Shown: positions 8,833-17,488, counted from the first letter of the stretch. The stretch: DNA of 64,000 bases from Kitasatospora sp. SolWspMP-SS2h (GCF_003259315.1 NZ_QLLT01000034.1:1-64000); one strand, 5' to 3'. Program-made: numbers and translations. The notes: generated by a model from the letters alone, not told the origin.

Positions 8833-9639
8833 TCAGCTGCGGGGGGCGGTGTAGGGCTGGTCGGTGTCGGGCGGGCAGTCGTCGCTGGTGCCGGCGAGGG
8901 TCTGGAACCAGAGGAACAGGTTGGTGGGGATGGGGGCGGTGACGCCGGCGTTCGGGTCCTGGGCGAGGCGGGTGGCGGTGGCGAGGTCCTTGCCCTGCTG
9001 GATCTTCGCGAAGGAGTCGGGGTTGGTGACGCCGACGACGTAGACGGGCCACCACTCGGGGCGGTCCTTGTTGCGGTGGGTGATGATGTGGTCGTGGCCG
9101 GGGACGGGGACGTTCTTCAGCGCATCGGGGGAAGCGCCGAGGGCACCGGCGATGCGGGAGAGGTCGATGGTCATCGGGTGGTCCACGCACGGCCCGGCCG
9201 GGCACTGGAGGTTGGTGGGGGCGGGGTTGAACAGCGGGACGGGGATGAACAGCGGGTCGGTGAACTCCTCGGACGTGGTGCCGGGCGGGACGTTCTTGAA
9301 CTTCTCGCCGACCTCGCAGCCGCTGTCGGCGCCGGAGTCGACGCCGGGGTCGCAGAAGAAGTTCTGCGTGTAGAGGAACTTGACGTCGTGCCCGTTCCAC
9401 CAGCCGTCGGTGACGCCGATGTTGCGGCACACGTCCTCGGGCTCGCCGGTCGGACAGGGGTTGACGAGCGGCTGGACGGTGCGCTCGCCCATCGGGGAGG
9501 GGCCGAAGCCGTCGCCGACGGCGCGGGTGAGGGTGTCGGCGGAGGCGAGGCCGACGGTCGAGACGGCCGCGAGCGTGACGCTCGCGGTGCAGGCGGCCAG
9601 GCGCGTCAGGCGCGCGCGGGTCGGGGCGGGAAGTCGCAT
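8833..9639 (-). CDS. secreted protein of unknown family, paralogue of 10836-11783
   Basis: The best start is ATG 9637-9639, which gives 268 residues beginning with a Sec signal peptide (MRLPAPTRARLTRLAACTAS, then a hydrophobic core, cleavage near ASA). The frame is open upstream but that part is not protein-like. The mature part has even-spaced cysteines and the conserved blocks GERTVQPL, CRNIGVTDGWW, KFLYTQNFFCDPG, DPLFIPVPLFNPAP, GHDHII, RPEWWPVYVVGVTNP and PTNLFLWFQTLAG. I do not recognise the family. The paralogue to the right shares all these blocks but has an extra C-terminal membrane anchor, which this copy lacks, so this one should be released. The role is unknown; the conserved His and Asp residues do not match a hydrolase I know. 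Confidence 0.75.
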   Translation of the reverse strand: MRLPAPTRARLTRLAACTASVTLAAVSTVGLASADTLTRAVGDGFGPSPMGERTVQPLVNPCPTGEPEDVCRNIGVTDGWWNGHDVKFLYTQNFFCDPGVDSGADSGCEVGEKFKNVPPGTTSEEFTDPLFIPVPLFNPAPTNLQCPAGPCVDHPMTIDLSRIAGALGASPDALKNVPVPGHDHIITHRNKDRPEWWPVYVVGVTNPDSFAKIQQGKDLATATRLAQDPNAGVTAPIPTNLFLWFQTLAGTSDDCPPDTDQPYTAPRS

Positions 9640-10080
9640 GGCGGGTGTCCAACTCCTGGGTGGGGCCCGCCGGATACCGGGGTTCCGGACCTGCGGTCGG
9701 GCATCCGCCGTCGTACGGGCGGGTGCGTTCATGTACGCACGGTCTCGACAACAGGCGGGCTGCACACGCCGTCAGCACCCTGCGTCATGGGCGGGTTCCA
9801 CCGAACGGCTCACCGGAGCGGGCCGCCACCACACTGCGGGCTGTCCGGAACCGCGCCAGGGGGGCTGCTGCCGGTGCGGGGCGGCTCGTCGAGCCCCGGC
9901 GGCAGCGGCAGCAGTCGGCCGCAAGGGTGAACCCTGCGGGACGGGACCAAACCTGTGGGTCCGCCGCCCCGAAGAGCGGGTGTGCGTGGAACCGGGTCCG
10001 GTCTTCTCACGCACCTCGGGGACGGGACCGGCCGGCTGGCACCGCGGGTCCCGTCCCCGGCCCACCGAGGCCGGGCGACG
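9640..10080. other. intergenic region, no gene seen
   Basis: About 440 bases lie upstream of the secreted-protein gene and downstream of the small Tyr/Gly-rich gene. The frames here are Arg/Pro-rich shadows without ribosome-binding sites. The promoter of the gene ending at 8833 must lie in the left part. Confidence 0.5.
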
Positions 10081-10350
10081 TCAGAGAATGATCAGCCCCA
10101 GGCCGAGCAGGCCGTGCCCGTAACCGTAGCCCTGGCTGTAGCCGTAGCGGGACGGGCCCCAGGTGGTCTCGCTGTACTGGTAGTGCTCGCTGTCCGTGTA
10201 CGAGACGTGCTCGGTCATGGCGGAGGTCTCGTGGCTGTAGGAGCCCTCCACGTGACTCCCGGCCGCGAAGGCGGACCCGGTGGCAGGAACCGCCACCAGA
10301 GCGGCGGCGAGCAGGGAGACGGCGGTGATCCGGGCGGTACGCTTGTTCAT
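10081..10350 (-). CDS. small secreted Tyr/Gly/Ser-rich protein
   Basis: This encodes 89 residues from ATG 10348-10350, with AGAGG upstream. An N-terminal Sec signal peptide (about residues 1-30, ending GSAFA) is followed by a short mature part rich in Ser, Tyr, His and Gly (YGYSQGYGYGHG) and a hydrophobic tail LLGLGLIIL. No family is recognised. It lies between the two related secreted-protein genes. Tyr/Gly-rich exported peptides can be wall or surface components, but nothing here proves a role. Confidence 0.6.
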   Translation of the reverse strand: MNKRTARITAVSLLAAALVAVPATGSAFAAGSHVEGSYSHETSAMTEHVSYTDSEHYQYSETTWGPSRYGYSQGYGYGHGLLGLGLIIL

Positions 10351-10835
10351 CGTCGACCTCTTCGTTCGGTCGGACGGCCGGTGCCGCCCGCTACCTGCGA
10401 CGCTAGGAACCCGGCGGGGCGGTCGCCCGCCGGGTTCGGCCGAATGTGCCGCCCGCACCTTGAAGTTCGCCCCTACGACAGTCGGTATCGCCCGGCCCTC
10501 GGGACAGCCCCATCCGTCCTCAAGAAGGTTGCGGCTCCGGCAGTGGTGCAGCGCGGATCCTGGGCGGCCACCACCGTCGGCATTTCCTCACACGACAACC
10601 GGATCGTGATCCCGGAGAAGTCCGACCGCCCGCCCGCCCTCAAGGGGTGCCGTCCACCGGGAAATCCGCGGACCACCCGGAACGCCCATCACCGTGAGGC
10701 AGTATGCGCACACGCCAGGTAGTTGTTAGTGAGCCGTGGACGCGGATCTCCGCCGAACGGTTTCCGGGATCCCGGACGGCCGTGCGGCTCCGCGCCCAGA
10801 CCCTCCGGGACACAGCAGACCTGAGAGGAACGTTG
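10351..10835. other. divergent intergenic region
   Basis: About 485 bases separate the divergent small secreted gene and the anchored secreted-protein gene. No protein-like frame is seen. Promoters for both sides should lie here. No clear repeat or riboswitch is recognised. Confidence 0.45.
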
Positions 10836-11783
10836 ATGAACCGTCTCGTACAGAGCCGTGTGGCGCGTCTTGCCGCGTGCACCGCCACCGTCCTGCTGAC
10901 CGCCGCCGCCGGCAGCGGGCTCGCCTTCGCCGACGGCATGGGCGACAAGGGCGGCAAGAACACCGGCTTCGGGCCGGGCCCGGTGGGCGAGCGCACGATC
11001 CAGCCGCTGAAGAACCAGTGCGCGACCGGCGAGCCGCAGGACCTGTGCCGCAACATCGGCGTCACCGACGGCTGGTACGAGGGCAAGGACGTCAAGTTCC
11101 TCTACACCCAGAACTTCTTCTGCGACACCGCCGTCACCTCCGGCGCCTCCAACGGCTGCGAGGTCGGCGAGAAGTTCAAGAACCTCCCGCCCGGCACCGC
11201 CTCCGAGCAGTTCGTCGACCCGCTGTTCATCCCGGTCCCGCTCTTCAGCCCGGCGCCGCCGGTGCAGTGCCCCACCGGCCCCTGCATCGACCACCCGGAC
11301 AACATCGACCTCTCCCGCCTGGCCGGGGCCCTGGGCAAGCCCGCCGACCAGCTCAAGGACGTCCCGCTGCCCGGGCACGACCACATCATCGCCGACCGCA
11401 ACATGGACCGTCCCGAGTGGTGGCCCGTCTACGTCGTCGGCGTCACCAACCCCGAGTCCTTCAAGGAGATCGAGAAGGGCAAGGACCTCGCCACCCTCAA
11501 GCGGCTGGCCGCCGACCCTAACTCCGGTGTCACCGCGCCCATCCCCACCAACGTCTTCCTCTGGTTCCAGACCCTCGCCGGGACCGACGCCAGCCACCCG
11601 GTGATGCCCATCGGCCCGATCGCCGCCGGCGCGGGCTCCACCCAGGGCGTCCAGCACGCCGGGCTGATCGCCGGCGGGGCCAGCGCCCTGGCCGCCGCGG
11701 CCGGCACCCTCGTGTGGTCGCGCCGCCGCAGGAGCACCTCCGCCGCCTCCCGTGCGGCAGCCACGGCCACTGCGGAGAACTGA
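10836..11783 (+). CDS. surface protein of unknown family with C-terminal membrane anchor
   Basis: This encodes 315 residues from ATG 10836, with GAGAGGAA upstream. A signal peptide (about residues 1-31, cleavage near AFA) is followed by a domain paralogous to the product of 8833-9639: GERTIQPL, CRNIGVTDGWY, KFLYTQNFFCD, DPLFIPVPLFSPAP, GHDHIIADRN, RPEWWPVYVVGVTNP and PTNVFLWFQTLAG. Unlike that paralogue it ends with a hydrophobic helix (about 275-297) and a basic tail (SRRRRS). A canonical LPxTG or LAxTG motif is not visible before the helix. A sortase-family gene follows after 11 bases, so the two are probably one operon; whether the sortase acts on this protein is open. Confidence 0.75.
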   Translation: MNRLVQSRVARLAACTATVLLTAAAGSGLAFADGMGDKGGKNTGFGPGPVGERTIQPLKNQCATGEPQDLCRNIGVTDGWYEGKDVKFLYTQNFFCDTAVTSGASNGCEVGEKFKNLPPGTASEQFVDPLFIPVPLFSPAPPVQCPTGPCIDHPDNIDLSRLAGALGKPADQLKDVPLPGHDHIIADRNMDRPEWWPVYVVGVTNPESFKEIEKGKDLATLKRLAADPNSGVTAPIPTNVFLWFQTLAGTDASHPVMPIGPIAAGAGSTQGVQHAGLIAGGASALAAAAGTLVWSRRRRSTSAASRAAATATAEN

Positions 11784-11794
11784 GCCGTCCGGAC

Positions 11795-12445
11795 GTGAAC
11801 ACCCCGCCCCCACCCGGCGGCGAGCGCCACGGCACCCGTGCCGTGGCGCTCCCCCCCGCCTGCGCGCTCGCCGGCAGCCTCGCCCTCTCCTTCGCGGCCA
11901 CCCACCAGAACACCCCGCCGACCGCACCCGCGCCCTCGGCCGCCGGCACGATCACCCCGGCCGACGCCCCGCCCTCCCAGCCGGCCGGGCCACCGCCCAC
12001 CCCCACCGCACTGGACATCCCCGACATCGGCCTCCACGCCGACCTCGATCCCCTGACCACCGACGGCAACGGTGTCCTGCAACCACCCGACCGCCCCGAC
12101 CGGGCCGGCTGGTACACCACCGCGGCCACCTGGCAGAGCCCCCTCGTGCTCACCGGCCACGTCGACTACCCGCACACCGGCCCCGCCGTCTTCTACCACC
12201 TCGGCGACCTGCGCCCCGGCCAGCGCGTCACCCTCACCACCACCGACCACCACAACCGCACCTACACCGTCGACGCCGTCCGCTCCTACGCCAAGGACGA
12301 CTTCCCCACCCAACAGGTCTACGGCCCCACCAGCACCCCCCAACTGCGCCTGATCACCTGCGGAGACTGGGACGACCAGGCCCACGCCTACCGCGCCAAC
12401 ACCATCGCCTTCGCCACCCTCACCGCCGACGGCGGCGACGGCTGA
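11795..12445 (+). CDS. sortase family protein (class E/F type)
   Basis: This encodes 216 residues from GTG 11795, which leaves 11 bases after the preceding stop; the ribosome-binding site is weak. An N-terminal hydrophobic segment (about 21-36) anchors it, and a Pro/Thr/Ala-rich linker leads to the sortase beta barrel from about residue 70. Catalytic residues can be seen: His122 in TGHVDY, Cys189 in LITCGDW and Arg200 in AYRANT. The short sequence and the LRLITCG block fit the actinobacterial class F or E group. Such enzymes cleave a sorting signal and link proteins to the wall or act as a transpeptidase or hydrolase. A 14-bp perfect inverted repeat lies inside the first codons (11822-11851). 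Confidence 0.8.
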   Translation: MNTPPPPGGERHGTRAVALPPACALAGSLALSFAATHQNTPPTAPAPSAAGTITPADAPPSQPAGPPPTPTALDIPDIGLHADLDPLTTDGNGVLQPPDRPDRAGWYTTAATWQSPLVLTGHVDYPHTGPAVFYHLGDLRPGQRVTLTTTDHHNRTYTVDAVRSYAKDDFPTQQVYGPTSTPQLRLITCGDWDDQAHAYRANTIAFATLTADGGDG

Positions 12446-12511
12446 CCCCGCGGGCCGCAGAGCGCGGCGCGAGGCCGCGGGCGGGCGCGGACGGGGCACA
12501 CCGGGCCGGGT

Positions 12512-12539
12512 CCGCCCCCGCCGGAGCCGGGGCGGACAG
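12512..12539. terminator. hairpin between convergent sortase and Cys-rich genes
   Basis: A 9-bp GC-rich stem (arms 12512-12520 and 12531-12539, ten-base loop) lies between the sortase stop at 12445 and the stop of the convergent small gene at 12566, so it could serve both. Confidence 0.5.
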
Positions 12540-12565
12540 GACAGGACAGCGGGATGTGGACCGGG

Positions 12566-12721
12566 TCAGCCTCCGCACTGGCAGGGAGACCCGGACTGGC
12601 AGCCGCAGCCGCAGCCTGGACCACAGCCGCAGCCGCCCGCGAGCGCGAGCAGGGGTCGTTCGGTGGCGGGCTGTGCGGCCCGGCGGTCGTCGAGGTCGGG
12701 ACGGGGCGGGACGTGTGCCAT
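12566..12721 (-). CDS. Cys/Gly-rich mini-protein, metallothionein-like
   Basis: This encodes 51 residues from ATG 12719-12721, with GGAAAGG seven bases upstream. The N-terminal half is hydrophilic, then ends in GGCGCGPGCGCGCQSG and SPCQCGG, with seven cysteines in the last 23 residues arranged as Cys-x-Cys pairs. That pattern suggests tight binding of soft metal ions (copper or zinc) in the cytoplasm, as there is no signal peptide. It matches no textbook metallothionein that I can name. Its neighbour upstream on the same strand, about 90 bases away, is a DUF5134 membrane protein with Met and His clusters, so a shared metal role is possible. This is an inference from composition only. Confidence 0.6.
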   Translation of the reverse strand: MAHVPPRPDLDDRRAAQPATERPLLALAGGCGCGPGCGCGCQSGSPCQCGG

Positions 12722-12812
12722 GAGCGGGCCTTTCCGGTCGGCCGTGCCCGGAGGTCCGGGCACGCGGCTTCGGATTTTCGGAATCTCGGGGCAGGAGCGC
12801 GGAGCCGGCTGC

Positions 12813-13400
12813 TCAGCCCGCCAGCAGCATGGTGAACATGGACAGGTCCATCACCAGCCGTGACGATCGTCCGGCGGACGAACCGGTTGGCTGTGCGGAA
12901 GCGTGGAGGACCGGTCCGTGGCGCATTACCCGGGCGGCGGTCCACAGCGTGTCGGCGAGGAAGTAGAACAGGAACAGCACGGTGAGTGCCGCGGGGGGCA
13001 TCGGCGCGGACATGCCTGCCATGGGGTGTCCGGCACGGGCGGCCGGTGCCACCATCGCGAGCATCGCCGCAGTTTCGACGGCGTGGTGCAGATGGGGCGC
13101 GGCCCGGGGGCCGCGCGGCATTCGGACAGTGGACCGGGCCACAGCGATGAGGAACGCGGCGCCGAGTCCCGCCCACCCCGCTACCCGTACCGGTGCCGAC
13201 AGGAGCGGGACCGCCCCCGTAGGCAGGGAGCACAGCGCCATCCCCAACGCGACGAGCCCGCCCCCCGCACGGACCGTCGGACCCTGCGCGGCACAGCCCG
13301 GACGGCCACCGGCCGGGGCCGGGCTCCGCAGCAGGCACGACACGCAGACCGCACCACTCAGGAGCACCAACAGCCAACTGATCAAGGCAGGTTGATGCAT
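12813..13400 (-). CDS. DUF5134-type integral membrane protein
   Basis: This encodes 195 residues from ATG 13398-13400, with AGAGGGG just upstream. Five or six hydrophobic segments cover most of the protein. A His/Met-rich patch (PHLHHAVETAAMLAMV, then GHPMAGMSAPMPP, about residues 107-140) is typical of DUF5134 and could bind copper in the membrane. The function of DUF5134 is not established. The gene lies directly upstream of the Cys-rich mini-protein and in the same direction. Confidence 0.65.
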   Translation of the reverse strand: MHQPALISWLLVLLSGAVCVSCLLRSPAPAGGRPGCAAQGPTVRAGGGLVALGMALCSLPTGAVPLLSAPVRVAGWAGLGAAFLIAVARSTVRMPRGPRAAPHLHHAVETAAMLAMVAPAARAGHPMAGMSAPMPPAALTVLFLFYFLADTLWTAARVMRHGPVLHASAQPTGSSAGRSSRLVMDLSMFTMLLAG

Positions 13401-13549
13401 CGCCCCTCTCTCAGCCGCGACCTCTCCACAGCACCCGGACAGCGACACCATCCCGCGCCACCGCACGGATGAACAGGCGTACGGCGGAGGTGAACGGCGC
13501 ACACGGAGCGGGAGGCGCGGCGCGGACGGGGCCCGCCGCCTGCCGTGGG

Positions 13550-14089
13550 TCAGGGGCGTGCGGCCGTCAGGGCGGCGCTGTGGTGGAAGGAGAGCGCCGT
13601 GAAGGAGCCCGTGGTGCAGGCGGTGTGGGCGAGGGCGACGGCCCGTTTCCGCCGGAAGGCGGATGCGCTGATCGCGGGGGCGTAGCTCAGCAGGTCGGGC
13701 ACCGGTCGGCTCTCGACGAACACGACGACGGCGTTCTGCTCCAGGACGGCGTCGAGGTCCCGGAGCAACTGCCCGGTGCGCTCCGGCGGATGGCCGCTCA
13801 CGAGGGCGAACGGGAGCGGGGGCAGGCCGAGGGTCGGTAGCAGCCATGGGCTCGCGGCGATGCGGGCGAGGGACGGCTCGCCGTACTCGGGCCCGTCCTG
13901 GGTGCCGTCGAAGGACAGCAGCGGTGCGCGTTCGGCGACGAGGACCCGGCCGAGCTGGGCGGCTTCGGCTCCCACGGACAGCAGCGCCGAGTCGGCCGTC
14001 CATCCGGTGGCCTCGGCGAACGACGCGCGCAGGGCCGCGACGCACTGCTCGGGGGAAACGCTGCGGCAGGCCCCGACGGGAGGAACCAC
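13550..14089 (-). CDS. hypothetical protein
   Basis: This encodes 179 residues from GTG 14087-14089, chosen because GAAGGAG lies eight bases upstream; the frame is open further upstream but less protein-like. The sequence has AALRASFAEATGW, ALLSVGAEAAQLGRVLVAE and VVVFVESRPVPDLLSYAP, which read as a compact alpha/beta protein. No signal peptide or membrane helix is seen. I do not recognise the family. It precedes the DUF5134 gene on the same strand with a gap of about 150 bases. Confidence 0.55.
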   Translation of the reverse strand: MVPPVGACRSVSPEQCVAALRASFAEATGWTADSALLSVGAEAAQLGRVLVAERAPLLSFDGTQDGPEYGEPSLARIAASPWLLPTLGLPPLPFALVSGHPPERTGQLLRDLDAVLEQNAVVVFVESRPVPDLLSYAPAISASAFRRKRAVALAHTACTTGSFTALSFHHSAALTAARP

Positions 14090-14598
14090 GATCCGAACTC
14101 CTTCTTCTCCAACGTGCGGTGCGGCGGGCCGGGGCGCACGTCGACCCGGATTCGTCCGGACCACGGCCTGGGCGGGGACGGGTCGTGTGCACCAGCCGGA
14201 CGGTTCCTATCCCCGCCGTGCGTGAACGGCCGTCCGAAGGCCTCCACGCACACCCGTTGTTCGCGGTGAGGTGATCGGCGGCTTGGTGCCCGGGCCGGGC
14301 GTTCACCCGGAGGAACCAGCCGTCACCGCCCCACGATGTGGGCAAAACCGTTGAGCGCGACCTCACCATGACCGAACACCAAGATCGCAGAGGTTGGGGA
14401 ACAAGCTGATCGGCGGCATGTCGAAGCCCCGTCGGGCGGGGGCTGCCGGCAAAGGCCACCCGCTCGGCGGGGCTTCGATATGTACTGCTGCGGCCCGGGC
14501 GGGCCTGGTCACACCGCCGCGACCTGCACGCTCACCGGGTCACCCCTGGTGCGGGGCCGTCATCGGCCGGGGTGGGCCGGTGTCCTGCTGGTGGTCGT
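14090..14598. other. intergenic region, no gene seen
   Basis: About 510 bases lie between the hypothetical gene and the stop of the CHAP gene. No frame with a start, a ribosome-binding site and protein-like content is visible. Confidence 0.45.
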
Positions 14599-15420
14599 TC
14601 AGAAGTGGAGCATCCACTGGAAGTCGGCCTGTGCGTTGCTGACGTGGACGTGGGTGCGGGTGCCGTAGGCGAGGGGGTTGTTCCAGTTGTACTCCTCGAC
14701 GTCGAAGGAGCCGTCGGAGTGGACGGCGTTGACGTAGGCGACGTGGCCGACCTTGTGGACGTCGTTGACGGCGATAGCGCCGACGGTGGGGGTGGTGTTG
14801 ACGGTGACGCCGACGCGGCGGGCGGCGTCGTCCCAGGTGCCGGCGTTGCCCCAGGTGGTACCGCCCCAGGAGTTGCTGAAGCTCGGGACGCCGAGGCGGC
14901 TGGCGATGCGGTACGCCGCGAAGGCGGTGCAGTTGTTGGCGGCGAAGCCGCGGCTGCGGTGGTCGAAGTCGTTGGTGGGGCTCTGGCTGCCGCCGCCGCT
15001 GCTGCCGAGGAACTGGTGCGAGGCGTTGTTGTTCTTCAGGGTGGCGTTGAGGTTGCCCTTGGCGCCGGGGGCGAAGTCCTGGCTGGCACCGGCGTAGCCG
15101 CTGTTGAAGTAGACGCGGACGGTCTTGCCGGTGCGGTTCCACACCGAGGCGGCGTTGTTCTTGATGCAGACGCCCTGGCCGGCGCCGGAGCCCTTGAACT
15201 CGTAGCAGGTCGGCTGGGTGGTCCCGTAGTCGCCGAGGGAGCCGGTGAAGTCGGAGACCGAGCCGGCCTCGTTGCTGTTGTAGTAGTAGCAGAACTCGCC
15301 GCTGTTGCAGACGCCGTCGCGGGACGCGGCGAAGGCGGGCGCGGAGGTGGCGCCGACGAGGGGAACAGCCAGGGCCAGGGCGGTACCGGCGACGGTGAGC
15401 GTGGCGCGTATGCTCTTCAT
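14599..15420 (-). CDS. secreted CHAP-domain amidase with I36-inhibitor-like N-terminal domain
   Basis: This encodes 273 residues from ATG 15418-15420. A Sec signal peptide (residues 1-32, ending AFA) leads to a domain of about 90 residues with FCYYYNSNEAGS, paired cysteines and VWNRTGKTVRVYFN, as in the peptidase inhibitor I36 family (beta-gamma-crystallin-like). The C-terminal half is a CHAP domain: NNCTAFAAYR with catalytic Cys164, then KVGHVAYV with His226. CHAP enzymes hydrolyse amide bonds in peptidoglycan, so this should act outside the cell in wall remodelling or killing of competitors. A truncated M15-like gene lies just upstream on the same strand. Confidence 0.8.
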   Translation of the reverse strand: MKSIRATLTVAGTALALAVPLVGATSAPAFAASRDGVCNSGEFCYYYNSNEAGSVSDFTGSLGDYGTTQPTCYEFKGSGAGQGVCIKNNAASVWNRTGKTVRVYFNSGYAGASQDFAPGAKGNLNATLKNNNASHQFLGSSGGGSQSPTNDFDHRSRGFAANNCTAFAAYRIASRLGVPSFSNSWGGTTWGNAGTWDDAARRVGVTVNTTPTVGAIAVNDVHKVGHVAYVNAVHSDGSFDVEEYNWNNPLAYGTRTHVHVSNAQADFQWMLHF

Positions 15421-15485
15421 GGCTCTCTCTTTTCGTGACGTGTTGTGGACGTGTGCTTTGTTCGTGCTCGGGAGGTGGCGCGCGG

Positions 15486-15886
15486 TCAGTGCGTACGCTG
15501 GTACTCCTCCCAGGTCTGGATCGGGACGTGGGGGCCGTCGTCGGCGGCGTGGTTGGCCAGGCCGTTGAGGCCGAGGTAGTAGTCACCGGTCTGGTTCTGG
15601 GCCTGCGTGGACAGGTCGGTGTCGTTGATCGCGGCGGCGTGGATGTGCCACGGCCAGTCGCCCTGGCTGGGGTTGCGGACCCAGGCGGCGAACCCGACCT
15701 GGCGCAGGGCCTTGGCGACGGCGGTGCGGGTGGCGCTGGTCATGCCGTCGACGTTGACGTCCACGACACCGCCGCCGTCGTGAGTGCCGGCCGAGGTGGG
15801 GTCGCCGCCGGGGTTGTAGGAGCCCTGGTCCAGGGTCAGCTTGTAGCCCAGGAGGCGTTCGGCCTCGGTGAAGCGGCCGGCGCTCG
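15486..15886 (-). pseudogene. M15-like peptidase, 5'-truncated
   Basis: About 133 codons are readable, from FTEAERLLGYKLTLDQGSY through THDGGGVVDVNVDG and WPWHIHAAAIND to PIQTWEEY and a stop at 15486. GTHDGGG..VDV and WPWHIHA recall the zinc ligands of D-Ala-D-Ala carboxypeptidase (M15-type) folds found in many streptomycete exported proteins. The signal peptide and the first part are missing: the sequence upstream of about 15886 no longer reads as protein in this frame and no start codon is found. An internal ATG at 15762-15764 would lose the first metal ligand. Confidence 0.55.
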
Positions 15887-15889
15887 ATG

Positions 15890-16839
15890 ACAGCGGTTCG
15901 CAGCCCCTGTGCCACGCGGCGGTCGCCGTCGGCCGGAAGGTCAGCAGCGGACGTCTGTCTTGACGGCACGTCGCCGGAGCAGGGGAAGGAACCGGTCCCG
16001 CTCAGGCCCAGCGCCCGGGTGCGCCGTGACAGGGCGTTAGCACCAAGGGAGCACTTCTCCAAAGGAGTTGTGGCCACACCGGGGATCCTGGACGTCACGT
16101 CCGCCGTCGATGACGATGACTGTGCACACGTTCCGCATGCCGTGGGAGGAACGATAGCCACGACCTGGGGGACGGCCAGGAGTTCGGACATGTGAGTGTT
16201 CGACGCCCTCCGCCCGGATGGCGGCCACCGTCTTGCGGAGATGCCCCGACAGCCCTCGGAAAGGTTCTTCGGGTCAGCGGTGGCGTCCTGGTGCGAGGTG
16301 TCCGGCCTTCCGCGAAGTCTTCGACACGGGTAGCGAGTTCGAGGATGCCGCCCTCTCCCGTCTCCGGGCAGGTCGTGCCGGCGTAAAGAGAACAGCGCGG
16401 CCACTGGACCCGGCGGTTCTATCGCCACGACGAACCCCACCCTTCGAGTGGACATGCCAAATTCAGCCTAGTCGACTCACCCGTGCGCCGGTCAAGGATG
16501 CATCAAGGGGATTGCGTGGTAACGGGATTCGCCAGCGTGATGGTCGGACGACTGCCTCCGCCGACGCGCTCAGGGCACCCTGGAGGAGTGCCCAGCCACC
16601 GAAGCCACCGAAGCTGCCGGCAGAGCCTACGGAGGCTCCGGGCGAATCTTCACTCGGGTGCTGGAGCCCGAGCGCGAAGAGTTCCGCCGGGGCCTGGAAG
16701 GGCTGACCGCGTGCGGCAAGGCCTTCGGCGAAACGAAAGCCCCCTACGCCCACCGGGCGCCCTCCAGGCACCGGCGCGGGGTGCGGGTGGCCGACCAGCG
16801 CCGCTATAACAACCTCGGCTCGGCGCGCTGCGTCCGGGC
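15890..16839. other. non-coding or decayed stretch
   Basis: About 950 bases without an assignable gene. One plus-strand frame near 16,560-16,800 (with GRIFTRVLEPEREEFRRGLE) looks briefly protein-like but has no start, no stop context and no known family. This region may be decayed coding DNA. Confidence 0.4.
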
Positions 16840-16966
16840 GTGGTGCCGGCGTTCGTCTCCAACGCGGTGATGGTCGGCTTCTCCGCCGGGATCGCCCTGC
16901 GGATCGTCACCGGCGTCCTCAAGGACGCCACCGGCTACCAGCCCCACGGCCACAACAAGCTCGGGG
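16840..16966 (+). pseudogene. SulP anion transporter relic
   Basis: About 42 codons read VVPAFVSNAVMVGFSAGIAL, then RIVTGVLKDATGYQPHGHNKLG. This matches a transmembrane block of SulP-family sulfate or anion permeases (xFVSNAVMxGFxxGIAL... GYxxxxHNKL). Sequence on both sides does not continue the family. A full SulP is about 500-800 residues, so this is a short relic. The STAS genes that follow are on the opposite strand and are not its C-terminal domain. Confidence 0.6.
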
Positions 16967-17049
16967 CGCCTCCGCCCGTCCGCCGCCCTCTTGCCCCCTG
17001 CGTCGGCCGGGCCGGGAGCTGCTGTGGGCGTGTCGAGCGGGGCGGGGTG

Positions 17050-17427
17050 TCAGGCGGTCGTGCCCGGAGCGGTGTCGTGGATGGTGAACAGCCGTTCCAG
17101 GCCGCTGAGCTCGATGAGGTGGCGCAGGTGGGTGGGAGGTGCGGCGAGTTCCGCGGGGATGCTGCCGGTGCCCGTGGTCAGGCAGGCGGTGATCAGGGCC
17201 TGCAGGCCCACGGAGTCGCAGAACGCGAGTTCGGACAGCTCCAGCACGAGGGCATGGACACCCGCGCCGGTGGCGGCGGCCAGCGCGTATTGCAGCCGGG
17301 GGGCGGTGTGGAAGTCGAGGTCGCCCTCCAGGCGCACCACCCGCACGGGCCCCGACGGGTCGAGGGGTGTGATGCGCAGCGCGTCGGCGGGGTCTGGATC
17401 GGACGGGGCAGTGGGGGGCACGCTCAC
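17050..17427 (-). CDS. STAS-domain anti-sigma factor antagonist
   Basis: This encodes 125 residues from GTG 17425-17427, with GGAAGG upstream. After about 18 flexible residues the STAS fold follows: VRVVRLEGDLDFHTAPRLQ, LVLELSELAFCDSVGLQALI (the DSxG phosphorylation motif near residue 86) and a C-terminal helix. Anti-sigma antagonists bind an RsbW/SpoIIAB-type kinase when unphosphorylated and so free a sigma factor. No kinase or sigma factor gene is nearby. A second, more divergent STAS gene lies 61 bases upstream on the same strand. Confidence 0.8.
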   Translation of the reverse strand: MSVPPTAPSDPDPADALRITPLDPSGPVRVVRLEGDLDFHTAPRLQYALAAATGAGVHALVLELSELAFCDSVGLQALITACLTTGTGSIPAELAAPPTHLRHLIELSGLERLFTIHDTAPGTTA

Positions 17428-17488
17428 CCGCCTTCCCCAGGGCCTGGCCGGGTAAGCAGTCTTTCACGCCTTGGTAAAGGCGCGGGCT

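Noticed and set aside
16840..17427. SulP relic plus STAS gene as one sulfate transporter
   Set aside because: The STAS gene is on the opposite strand, has its own ribosome-binding site, and matches anti-sigma antagonists, not a SulP C terminus.
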